Shown here: one piece after another, positions 40,463 to 48,486 of the stretch
How positions within the stretch are numbered: the stretch's first letter is position 1
Layout: every line of letters begins with the position of its first letter
Position numbers and translations under genes: made by a program
Notes under the pieces: generated by a model
Seen by the model: the letters and a program-made list of their open reading frames with translations, nothing else
Told to the model about the DNA's origin: nothing
The model's database searches: none
Assembly: GCA_903896925.1 (NCBI GenBank)
Contig: CAITZM010000156.1
Location: 1-64,000 of the forward strand
Source of the DNA: an uncultured Lentisphaerota bacterium
Lineage (GTDB): Bacteria > Verrucomicrobiota > Kiritimatiellia > CAIQIC01
Direction of reading: 5' to 3'
Length of the DNA stretch: 64,000 nucleotides

Positions 40463-41394
40463 GCCTTCAATCCATAGGCCACGCGGGCATTTTTCCAGAA
40501 GACCTTGTCGAGCGCCGGTTGCCCCTTGCCGGTGAAGTAATCCAGCGCGACCTGTTGGACGCGGCCGAGCGGCGCGTTGTGTCCGCACACCGGCCAGTTG
40601 CTGCCGTAGAGCAGGCGGTCAACACCGAACAAGTTCCAGAGCGTCTCCAGCACAGGTTGATAGGTTTCCGCCTGGGCTGGTGCATCGGCGTTGCGGCAAT
40701 GGGTACCCTCGACCAGGCCGGAGACCTTCATGAAGATTTGAGGGTGCGCCGCCAACCCCTCCATCATCCGCCGCCAGGCCTCCGGCGGTGGCTTGCCGTT
40801 CACCTGGGCGTTGGCGACATGATTGATGATGAGGCGGAGACCCGGCACCAGTCGCGCCAGGCGGTCGGCTTGTCCGACCCACGCCGGCGTCGAGTGGACA
40901 TCGAAAACTAATCCGCGTTCCGCCACATCCCGCAGGTCCTTGATGAAGGCCGGCTCGCCCAGCAGTTTTTCAAAGTTACCATCGCGGATGCGGACGCCCC
41001 TAAAGAGCGGGTTGGCGGCAAAGCGCTTCAGGTGGCCCGCACACTCTGGTGTGCCGAGCGGCAGGTTGCCGACCAGCCCGACGATAAAGGGCTCACGCGC
41101 CGCCAGGTCGAGGATCCACTGGTTGTCCTCCACCCATGTGCTGGCTTCGACCACGATGGCGCCGTCCACCCGCTGCGGCACCGGCAGTGCGCGGTAGTGC
41201 TGCGGCAGTGTGGTGCGGTAGAGCAGCGCGTTATCCTTCGGCGGCCACGGCACGCCCTGCGGCCGCGTGGGGTCGAAGAAGTGCACATGCGTGTCGATGA
41301 TCTGCGCCGGCCGCAGTGGGGCGGGTGCTGCGCAGCAGCCCGCGGCAGCCAGGCCGGCGGTGGTTTGCAGGAAGGTCCGGCGGTTCATATGCAT
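40459..41394 (-). CDS. Tat-exported amidohydrolase-2 family metal hydrolase
   Basis: A 311-residue protein of the amidohydrolase-related TIM-barrel family (L-fuconolactonase/2-pyrone-dicarboxylate lactonase type). MNRRTFLQTTAGLAAAGCCA is a twin-arginine signal with a lipobox-like cysteine. The metal motif HxH is IIDTHVHFFDPTRP; later segments are FDVHSTPAW, LRLIINHVAN and LLYGSNWPVCG with the metal-binding Asp replaced by Asn or Ser. It may open a lactone or hydrolyse an amide of a sugar derivative. First gene of the operon; ATG 41388 is an alternative start. Confidence 0.85.
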   Translation of the reverse strand: MHMNRRTFLQTTAGLAAAGCCAAPAPLRPAQIIDTHVHFFDPTRPQGVPWPPKDNALLYRTTLPQHYRALPVPQRVDGAIVVEASTWVEDNQWILDLAAREPFIVGLVGNLPLGTPECAGHLKRFAANPLFRGVRIRDGNFEKLLGEPAFIKDLRDVAERGLVFDVHSTPAWVGQADRLARLVPGLRLIINHVANAQVNGKPPPEAWRRMMEGLAAHPQIFMKVSGLVEGTHCRNADAPAQAETYQPVLETLWNLFGVDRLLYGSNWPVCGHNAPLGRVQQVALDYFTGKGQPALDKVFWKNARVAYGLKA

Positions 41395-41901
41395 GTCCGC
41401 AGCCTAAGCCGCCGCGCCGCACGGAGTCGAGCGCTTTTCGCGCGGCGCGGCCATGACATCCTCGCCCTCAGCCGCAACCTGTCGTTGCGCACGAAGCCGG
41501 GAGTGCCGCCGCTCCCAGCTGGATGGAACACGCGAGTTTGTGGGGGCATGCGTCCCGCGTGCCGGTGCAGGCGGCGTCCCGCCGCCTGGTTCATTTATTT
41601 CGTGATAACGGAAAAGAACTGAGCGTTAATAACCCCCAATTCCCTCTGATGGCAGGTTGTTTTAACAGTGCCCGGCTCGCGAGGACGCTCGCCCTCCCGC
41701 GCCGGAAAAGGGTCTCCGACCCGGCGCACCCAACATCGCAACGGCGCGCAGCGAGCGACAACAAACCGCGCCGTGCTGCGTTATCGGCACTGACCCGCCC
41801 GTTGATTTTCCAAGGTTTGGAAAAAACGCTGGGTTCGTTTTCTAGGTCCGGAAAAATCAGCGAACGGATCGGTCCGATCCGTCCGCTGAGGAGAACATAA
41901 C
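41395..41901. repeat. Intergenic region with a CCAAGG palindrome
   Basis: This 507-base divergent gap serves the amidohydrolase operon (minus) and the sulfatase (plus). It holds GAGTGCCGCCGCTCCCAGCT near 41499 and TTTTCCAAGGTTTGGAAAA at 41806-41824. GGATCGGTCCGATCC, a 15-base palindrome, lies near 41867-41881, just before the sulfatase ribosome site GAGGAG, and could be an operator. No gene is seen. Confidence 0.5.
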
Positions 41902-43515
41902 ATGCTGCGCAGATCATTTTTGAAGCTGGCTGGTAGTGGCGCGGCCGCCGCGGTACTGGGTTTTCCCCGACCGGGACAAGGTGCCGGTCCGGCCGCTTCA
42001 GTCACCGGTCAGGGCCGGCCCAACATCCTGTTCGCGCTGGCGGACGACTGGAGCTTCGGCCATGCGGGTGCCTACGGCTGCCGCTGGGTCAAGACGCCGG
42101 CGTTCGACCGTGTGGCGAAGGATGGCCTCCTGTTCACGCGGGCCTACACGCCGGACGGCAAGTGCGCGCCGTCGCGCGCGTGCATCATCACGGGCCGCAA
42201 TCCGTGGCAGCTCAAGGCGGCGGCCAACCATGTCCCGTTTTTCCCGCCTGAGTTCAAGTCGGTGTTCGAGGTGCTTGGCGAGCACGGCTATTTCGCCGGC
42301 ATGACGCTGAAGGGCTATGCGCCGGGCATTGCGAAGGATGCCGACGGGAAGCCGCGGCAGATGACCGGGCGGCCGTTCAACAAGCGGACTGCGCCGCCGC
42401 CGACGCCGGAGATCAGCCACAACGATTACGCCGCCAACTTCGCGGATTTCCTGGACGCCGCGCCCGCGGGCCAGCCGTGGAGCTTCTGGTACGGCAGCGT
42501 CGAGCCGCACCGCGGCTATGAGTTCGGCTCCGGCGCCGCCAAGGGCGGCAAGAAAATTTCCGACGTGGACCGCGTTCCCGCCTGCTGGCCGGACAATGTG
42601 ACGGTGCGCAACGACCTGCTCGACTATGCGTTTGAGGTCGAGCATTTCGACCGTCACCTCGGGAGAATGCTCGCGGAACTGGAGAAGCGCGGGTTGCTGG
42701 AGAACACGCTGGTGGTCGTGTCCGCCGACAATGGCATGCCGTTCCCTCACGACAAGGGCAACGCCTACCACGATTCCGACCATCTGCCGCTGGCGGTGAT
42801 GTGGCCGCGCGGCATCCGCAAGCCGGGCCGCACCGTGGAGGACTACGTCAGCTTCATCGATTTCGCGCCGACGTTCATCGAGCTCGCAGGCTTGAAGCCG
42901 GAGCAGACCGGCATGGCGGCGATCACCGGGCGCAGCCTGGCGGAATATTTTGCGACGGAGCAATCCGGCCGAGTGGTCGCTGTGCGCGACCACGTCCTGA
43001 TTGGCCGCGAGCGCAACGATGTGGGCCGGCCGCACGACCAGGCCTATCCGGTGCGCGGCATCATCAAGGGCGATTGGCTCTACCTGCACAACTTCGAGCC
43101 CGCGCGCTGGCCCGGCGGCAATCCCGAGACCGGCTACCTCGACAGCGACGGCGGCCCGACCAAGACCGAGGTGCTCAAGGCGCGGCTCGTGCCGGATCAA
43201 AAACATTTCTGGGACACCTGCTTTGGCAAGCGCCCGCAGGAGGAACTCTATGACCTCCGGCACGACCCCGATTGCGTCGCGAACCTCGCCGGCCAGACGG
43301 AGCACGCCACGCGGCAAGCGGCCATGAAGCAGCAGCTCTTTGACGAACTCAAGCAGCAGGCCGACCCGCGCCTGTTTGGCCAAGGCGCCCAGTTCGATAA
43401 CTATCCCTACGCCAACGAGCGCGAGCGCGGCTTCTACGACCGCTACCTGAAGGGCGAGAAGCCCCGCGCCGGCTGGGTCAACGACTCCGATTTCGAGAAG
43501 GCGCCGCTGGACTGA
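41902..43515 (+). CDS. Tat-exported sulfatase, formylglycine type
   Basis: A 537-residue type I sulfatase. The signal is MLRRSFLKLAGSGAAAAVLG (twin arginine). NILFALADDWSFGHAGAYG supplies the calcium-binding Asp pair, and KCAPSRACIITGR holds Cys88 of the C-x-P-x-R motif that is converted to formylglycine. VVVSADNGMPFPHDKGN gives the second metal-binding pair. An anaerobic (radical SAM) or oxygen-dependent maturase is needed and is not in the window. It removes sulfate from a sulfated glycan; heparan-type N-sulfoglucosamine sulfohydrolases have a similar layout. Confidence 0.93.
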   Translation: MLRRSFLKLAGSGAAAAVLGFPRPGQGAGPAASVTGQGRPNILFALADDWSFGHAGAYGCRWVKTPAFDRVAKDGLLFTRAYTPDGKCAPSRACIITGRNPWQLKAAANHVPFFPPEFKSVFEVLGEHGYFAGMTLKGYAPGIAKDADGKPRQMTGRPFNKRTAPPPTPEISHNDYAANFADFLDAAPAGQPWSFWYGSVEPHRGYEFGSGAAKGGKKISDVDRVPACWPDNVTVRNDLLDYAFEVEHFDRHLGRMLAELEKRGLLENTLVVVSADNGMPFPHDKGNAYHDSDHLPLAVMWPRGIRKPGRTVEDYVSFIDFAPTFIELAGLKPEQTGMAAITGRSLAEYFATEQSGRVVAVRDHVLIGRERNDVGRPHDQAYPVRGIIKGDWLYLHNFEPARWPGGNPETGYLDSDGGPTKTEVLKARLVPDQKHFWDTCFGKRPQEELYDLRHDPDCVANLAGQTEHATRQAAMKQQLFDELKQQADPRLFGQGAQFDNYPYANERERGFYDRYLKGEKPRAGWVNDSDFEKAPLD

Positions 43516-43584
43516 TGCCGCCCTGGCATCGACCTGTCCGTGAAATAGCAGGGTAGGGCGAGGCCCCTGCGGTGAGTATGCCTG

Positions 43585-43603
43585 CCCTGAGCTTGTCGAA
43601 GGG
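43585..43603. repeat. CCCTGAGCTTGTCGAAGGG repeat
   Basis: This 19-base palindromic word is a very widespread intergenic repeat in environmental bacteria. A partial second copy, CACCCTGAGGGTTCG, lies near 43688. It lies in the 221-base gap between the convergent sulfatase and membrane-protein genes and could form a bidirectional terminator. Confidence 0.6.
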
Positions 43604-43736
43604 TCGAACCGTCCAGCCGAGCCGTGTCCGTAGCGTGCGTGTAGTAGGCGGGGTCTGGCTTCTGGTCGGGCCGCGCTGGTTTCGGCTCACCCTGAGGGTT
43701 CGCCCTACCACCATGCAGCGTCGCGGGTGGCTACCG

Positions 43737-45104
43737 CTACCTGTTCACGATTACCAGCGCGCTCACCTGGTTGGATGCGTCGAGAATCACGTTGCCGGCC
43801 AGGAACCGGCTGGACATCGGTTCGCGCCAGGCCCAGTAAGCCGGGAACGAGGTCGTATAGGCTCGTTTTTCCAGCAGCATGCGCTGAAACTCGTCACCGT
43901 GTTTGCTGGATGTGTGTTCGGTTTTTATCTTCCGCACATCGGCATATCTAAACGAGGAGTTCTGCCAGAGAAAAAAGAAATAATCGTCTGGCAACGGGAT
44001 CAAAATCACCGCCTCCACCCGGTTGGTGACAAACTCCGGGCGGAGCATCCTGTTGATGCGCTCCCTGACGGGTTGGCTTAACAGGTTGGCTTTCAGAAGA
44101 TCGGTTTCCCTGGTGCGCATGGCGGGGTCGGCGCGTAGGGCTTCTGCGTCGGCGTTGGTCACGTTGCCCGACACCTGTGCCAGAATGGGCAAGATCAACC
44201 GCCGTTCTTTGTCGTATTGCGCGTAGCGGAGCGTGCCCGTGCCCAGTAAGGCTGCCAGCGTCAACAGGACCAGCGTGGTCCAGAAGTGTTTCAGGCGCAT
44301 GACACCTTTCCGGGCGAGGAACTTGCCCAGCGCGTGCAACCCAAAGAGCACCAGGCCGAGCAGGACTAGGTCAGGCAGGTATTGGGCGGCGGCGAGGTAA
44401 CGGGCTTCCGTGGCGTAACTGACATCGCCGAGGAGCCTGTCGCACCCGTGGTGCCACGCCAACATGAGGCCATGCCGGATGCCGCGCACGATGGGCTGCG
44501 GGTCCTGGCCGGACTGCACCAACTGGCCGGCACGGGACGTGTTGCCGTCGGCGCCGACGATCAGCCAGAGGATGATGAGCGTGGGCGCCAAGACCAAGCG
44601 CGTGGCCAGTTTCTTCGTAGTGCGGTTCAGCCCGACAATCAGGAAAATACTTCCAGAATAGAGCGCGCTGACAAAGAGGAACATGTCCCTGAAGTCATTC
44701 GGGGTCACCCTGCTGTCATAGCCGATGTCCCCCAGGCCTCCGATCAGAAAGGCCGCGATATGAAGCTTCAGCAACCACAGGGCGCGCCGCACATCCGCGC
44801 CGAAGGTTGGGCCCTGAGGGGCTTCGGAAAGGCGCAGGGCCAGATAAAGCGCGGCAGTGAAACCAAAATAGATGTAGAGCGCCATCGTGCCCGCAAAAAG
44901 ACAGCCGCCGCCCAGGTCGGTGCTGCCTTGGAAGAACAGCATGTGTTCCAATTTGCCCGTCATCTCCGGTGGCGTGTAGAGCACGCCGCCGATGAGCCCG
45001 GCCACGATGAAGCTCATCGGCAGGAGCATGGCGGGGCCCAGCAGGAAAGTCGCCATAGTCCGGAGGGTGAATTGCTTCTTTAATACAGGATCAGGCCGTT
45101 CCAT
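43737..45104 (-). CDS. Polytopic membrane protein of unknown function
   Basis: A 455-residue protein with about nine hydrophobic segments, including FLLGPAMLLPMSFIVAGLIG, LFAGTMALYIYFGFTAALYL, LHIAAFLIGGLGDIGY and LPDLVLLGLVLFGLHAL. After the last (FWTTLVLLTLAALLGTG) comes a soluble domain of about 150 residues with many charged positions, ending DASNQVSALVIVNR. I do not recognise it. It follows the S1/P1-like gene by 48 bases in the same direction and may be the last gene of that operon. Confidence 0.7.
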   Translation of the reverse strand: MERPDPVLKKQFTLRTMATFLLGPAMLLPMSFIVAGLIGGVLYTPPEMTGKLEHMLFFQGSTDLGGGCLFAGTMALYIYFGFTAALYLALRLSEAPQGPTFGADVRRALWLLKLHIAAFLIGGLGDIGYDSRVTPNDFRDMFLFVSALYSGSIFLIVGLNRTTKKLATRLVLAPTLIILWLIVGADGNTSRAGQLVQSGQDPQPIVRGIRHGLMLAWHHGCDRLLGDVSYATEARYLAAAQYLPDLVLLGLVLFGLHALGKFLARKGVMRLKHFWTTLVLLTLAALLGTGTLRYAQYDKERRLILPILAQVSGNVTNADAEALRADPAMRTRETDLLKANLLSQPVRERINRMLRPEFVTNRVEAVILIPLPDDYFFFLWQNSSFRYADVRKIKTEHTSSKHGDEFQRMLLEKRAYTTSFPAYWAWREPMSSRFLAGNVILDASNQVSALVIVNR

Positions 45105-45152
45105 GAGCCGGAGCTTAAATGCTGCGGGGGAACAGTCGAGGACAAAGGCTGC

Positions 45153-46577
45153 TTATTTCACGAGCCGCGGCTCGGCCCAGATGGCGTAGTTGGCTTTCGG
45201 GTCGCCGCCCTTGGCGGTGGCGACGAGTTGGAGGTTGGTGACGCCCGCGAGGGCGCAGTCGAAGCGATGCGCGGGCTGGTCGCCGGTGAGCGCAACGCTG
45301 GCGAGTTTCTTGTCGTTGCCGAAGATCACGAATTCCACGCCGCCCTTCGCGCCGAGTTCGGGATGCAGTCCGGCGAGCACGGTGAACTGCCGGTAGACGC
45401 CCGTTGGTACGAGATAGGTCAGCGCGCTGCGCGTGCCGGTGCCGATGCCCGAAGCAAAGTCCTTCACCACCACGCCGCCGTTTTCCGTCACACGCAACTT
45501 GATCGGCACGGCATTGCTGCCGCCCTCCAGCACGCCGCCCACATGCGCGTGACCCCAGTAGGGCTTGCTGAAGAACGTCGCCTGCGCAAAGAACAGATTG
45601 GTCGCTTCCAGCGGGCAGCACTTCGATAGGTCCACCGTGTTGAGTTGTGCGAGTGCGCCGGCGTCGAGCTGCTGCGCGCCCAGACACAGCAGCGTGTGGA
45701 GTGCGTCGGCGACGACGGTGGCGCCCTTGGTCGCGGCCTTGAGCTGCGCGGCGGTGACCGCGTTGGTGTCGCCGGCGTAGAGCGCCTGGATGATCGGGAT
45801 GGTCTGGGCGCGCGCGAGGATCGTCGCCGCGTTCAGGCGCTGGAGCAGATTGAAGGCCGCCTCGTCCACCGTGGCGCCGAGCAGGGTCGGCTTGAAGTCG
45901 CCGATGGTGACGTCGAACTTGCCGCCCTCGATCGGGCTGTGCAGCAGCTTGTTGCGTAGGGCGTCCGGTGGCGGAAGAAACTGCTGGAACAGGGTGAACA
46001 TGTTGTCGCCGGGCACGACGTGCGCCGGACAGCTCCAGTCCTCGAGCGCGTGTGCGACCGTCCCGGCGTAGCGTGCTGCGTCGCCGAGGTTGCCCGCCTG
46101 GAATGCGGCGACCGACCTGCCCATGAAGAAGCGCAAGGTTTCGTAGTTTTCCGGCTGCAGCGCAGGCAGATGCAGCTTGACCAGATAGGTGACGCCGGGG
46201 TGGCTGTCCATCATCGCGTACTTGGCGACTTCCTTGCCTTCATAGACCCGGTCGGGGATCAGGCAGTGCTGTGTGCCGAGCGGACCGAGCTCGGCACCGA
46301 GTTGCGCACGCTCGGCGTCAGTCAGCGCCGCAAGCGCCGCCTGCGTGATCGCCTTGTGCGGCTCGCCCCATGCGCCCACGAGCAGCGGTGCGCAACAAGC
46401 GAAAGCGATGGTTGACGATAATGACAAAAAACCAGGCAGACGCCGCGTGAGGTCACGCGGCCTACAAAACAACGAACTTGCCAACGCCTTTTCTGTTGTA
46501 GGCCGGGTCACCGACCCGGCGAGAGTAGCTTTGGCCGGCATCCTCAAGACTCGAAATGTTCGGGTAAATATTTTCAT
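45153..46577 (-). CDS. S1/P1-PLC-fold protein with a C-terminal NPCBM-like domain
   Basis: A 474-residue exported protein. The mature N-terminus would be Trp70 (LLVGA, then WGEPHKAIT), fitting zinc-dependent phospholipase C and S1/P1 nucleases in which the first Trp and nearby His bind zinc. YAGTVAHALEDWSCPAHV adds the His-x3-Asp type ligands. Residues about 340-474 (WGHAHVGGVLEGGSNAVPI, FEFVIFGND-like strands, ASVALTGDQ) resemble an NPCBM carbohydrate-binding module. The start at 46577 lies three bases after the upstream stop, and a BIME pair is read in frame as residues about 19-47, between the start and the signal core. Substrate unknown. Confidence 0.78.
   Translation of the reverse strand: MKIFTRTFRVLRMPAKATLAGSVTRPTTEKALASSLFCRPRDLTRRLPGFLSLSSTIAFACCAPLLVGAWGEPHKAITQAALAALTDAERAQLGAELGPLGTQHCLIPDRVYEGKEVAKYAMMDSHPGVTYLVKLHLPALQPENYETLRFFMGRSVAAFQAGNLGDAARYAGTVAHALEDWSCPAHVVPGDNMFTLFQQFLPPPDALRNKLLHSPIEGGKFDVTIGDFKPTLLGATVDEAAFNLLQRLNAATILARAQTIPIIQALYAGDTNAVTAAQLKAATKGATVVADALHTLLCLGAQQLDAGALAQLNTVDLSKCCPLEATNLFFAQATFFSKPYWGHAHVGGVLEGGSNAVPIKLRVTENGGVVVKDFASGIGTGTRSALTYLVPTGVYRQFTVLAGLHPELGAKGGVEFVIFGNDKKLASVALTGDQPAHRFDCALAGVTNLQLVATAKGGDPKANYAIWAEPRLVK
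46442..46521. repeat. BIME-like pair inside the signal-peptide coding region
   Basis: GCCGCGTGAGGTCACGCGGC with CTAC (46462-46465), and GTAG (46498-46501) with CCGGGTCACCGACCCGG; heads inward. The same hairpin types recur at 10989 and 23703. It is translated in frame in the gene at 45153-46577. Confidence 0.75.
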
Positions 46578-46580
46578 GGG

Positions 46581-48431
46581 TCACTTCGCCTGGGGTTCGA
46601 GTTTTTCGAGCAAGTCACCCATGCGCTCGCGCAACTGGTGCACGGTCAGGTTGCTTTGGGCGTTCGCCTTGCGAGGGCCGGACTTCACTTCGGGATCTTC
46701 GCTGCTGCCGACGACGGCGTCCGCCGCGGTGTCCAGCAGCGTTTGCACTGCCTGTGCCGCGGGGTTTGTGCGCTGCTCCGGCGTCAGCCCGCGCAGGCGC
46801 TCGCGCAGCAGCCACAGATAAGCATAGTCGTCGCAACCCTCGCGCATCATTTCCCAGCGGAGGCTGGACGCGACATAGCCGGAGCCGCTGGGGGCGGGAT
46901 AGAAGAGCTGGCCCATGCCCCAAACGGTGCCGCCGCTGAAGTGCGGATAGACGAACGCCGGGCCCTCCCACGCATCGGTGAAGGAGCCGAGCGTCTCGTA
47001 GGTGAGCCAGCCGCGCGCGCCGAGCTTCCACGCGAGCCAGCCGAGGCTGCGCGCGCTGACGGCGGGATAGTCGATGAAGGTGCGGTAGTTGTCGCAGAAG
47101 GTGACGAGCTCGCCGTGCTTTTCCGCGCGTTCGCGGGCGGCGGCGGCGTGGTCCAGGTTGCGGAGGCACCAGTGGTCGATCAGCCCGTTCAGCTCTGGGG
47201 TGGGGTCCGCGGTGACGAACGTGCGCAGGCCGGGCGCGGTGGCGCGGACGAAGCGGACATAGTTGCCGATGACGCGGTAGTTGTTCGCCGGCGTGTCCAG
47301 CGCGCGTTCGCCTGTGTGATAGGTGTAGGGTTCGTCCATGGTGGTGATGAAGACGCGGTCCAGCCAGCCGTGCCGTTGGAGCACCGTGTGCATGTGCTTG
47401 AGGTAGGCGCCGAAGTGGCTCTGGAACTCAGCCGTGAGCGCGCCCTGTTCGTCGCAGATCACCGTGCCAAACCAGCGTTGCTTCGTGATGGCGGGATAAT
47501 GCCAGAGGAAATAGACGCCCTGCATCTCGCCGGTTTTCCGATGGCTCCAGACCGGCAGGAACAGATGCGCCGCGTGCTTTTTGTCCAGCAGTTCCGCCGC
47601 CGCTTTTTCCCAGGCGGCGGAATCCACGGTGAGCGCGCCCTCCTTGGAGAGCTTCACCACGGGCGAGGGCAGCGGGTCGGGCGTCTGGCCGTGCGCGGCA
47701 AAATTGCGATGCAGTTCCGCGAGCACGTCCGGCTTCTGCAGCCAGGCGGTCAGGTGCTGCGGCGAGGCGACGCACGTGTTGAGCAGGGGCGATACCTCGG
47801 GCAGCGCGAACGACCGCACCATCACGGTGAGCGGGATGGCGTCCTCCACATCCTTGCCCGCAGGCATCCAGTTCTCGCGCTGATACTGAAGTTTCACGAC
47901 GCCCGTGTAGCGGCCGGGCTTGGTCTCGCGCGGCACCTGCACGGTCACCAGAAACTGCAGATTGTGCCCCGGCCGCGCATCGCCGCCATCCTTGAGCAAG
48001 GGGTCCGGGAAGTCACCGACGCCGGTTTCATAGGGCATCGCCTGCTTGATGCGCGAACCGCTGGGTTCATCCACATGGATGTAGGCCATGCGTTGCGCGG
48101 TGATGGAGGCCGCCTTCAGTTGGGCGCCATCCGCGGTGCGCAGGTCCCCGGCCACCACCGTGACCTTGCGCAAGGGCACCTCGCTGCGGAGCACCAGCAC
48201 GAACGGCTCGAACTCGCCGCGCGCCGCCGTCAGCGTCACGCCTGCGCCCGAGTTCTGCGCGGGCAGGACTTCGTCCGCTTTGACTTTCTCAACGGGATAG
48301 AGCGCCCACACGCGATGATGCCAGCCCTCGGCGACGACTGTCGCCGTCTGCGCCGTGTGCGCATCGGCCCGCACCGCGCCGGGCAGGCCGAGCGCCAGCA
48401 GCAGCCACCATCCATGGAGGGACAATTTCAT
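46581..48431 (-). CDS. DUF4091/GH123-like glycosidase
   Basis: A 616-residue exported protein (signal MKLSLHGWWLLLALGLPGAVRA, start 48431). Residues 60-200 form the beta domain seen in DUF4091 proteins (SGAGVTLTAARGEFEPFVLV, then VTVQVPRETKPGRYTGVV). The barrel carries FITTMDEPYTYH, where Asp-Glu is the likely acid/base, and the C-terminus has the family's SSLRWEMMREGCDDYAYLWL. GH123 relatives hydrolyse beta-N-acetylgalactosaminides. It is the middle gene of a minus-strand operon. Confidence 0.88.
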   Translation of the reverse strand: MKLSLHGWWLLLALGLPGAVRADAHTAQTATVVAEGWHHRVWALYPVEKVKADEVLPAQNSGAGVTLTAARGEFEPFVLVLRSEVPLRKVTVVAGDLRTADGAQLKAASITAQRMAYIHVDEPSGSRIKQAMPYETGVGDFPDPLLKDGGDARPGHNLQFLVTVQVPRETKPGRYTGVVKLQYQRENWMPAGKDVEDAIPLTVMVRSFALPEVSPLLNTCVASPQHLTAWLQKPDVLAELHRNFAAHGQTPDPLPSPVVKLSKEGALTVDSAAWEKAAAELLDKKHAAHLFLPVWSHRKTGEMQGVYFLWHYPAITKQRWFGTVICDEQGALTAEFQSHFGAYLKHMHTVLQRHGWLDRVFITTMDEPYTYHTGERALDTPANNYRVIGNYVRFVRATAPGLRTFVTADPTPELNGLIDHWCLRNLDHAAAARERAEKHGELVTFCDNYRTFIDYPAVSARSLGWLAWKLGARGWLTYETLGSFTDAWEGPAFVYPHFSGGTVWGMGQLFYPAPSGSGYVASSLRWEMMREGCDDYAYLWLLRERLRGLTPEQRTNPAAQAVQTLLDTAADAVVGSSEDPEVKSGPRKANAQSNLTVHQLRERMGDLLEKLEPQAK

Positions 48432-48486
48432 TGTGCACCACAAGCCCGGGCTGCCGCGCCCAGCCGGGTGGGGCGGGAGTCTGACA

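Noticed and set aside
41517..41622. Short frames in the gap before the first sulfatase
   Set aside because: No ribosome site, no recognisable protein features, and the region is repeat-rich.
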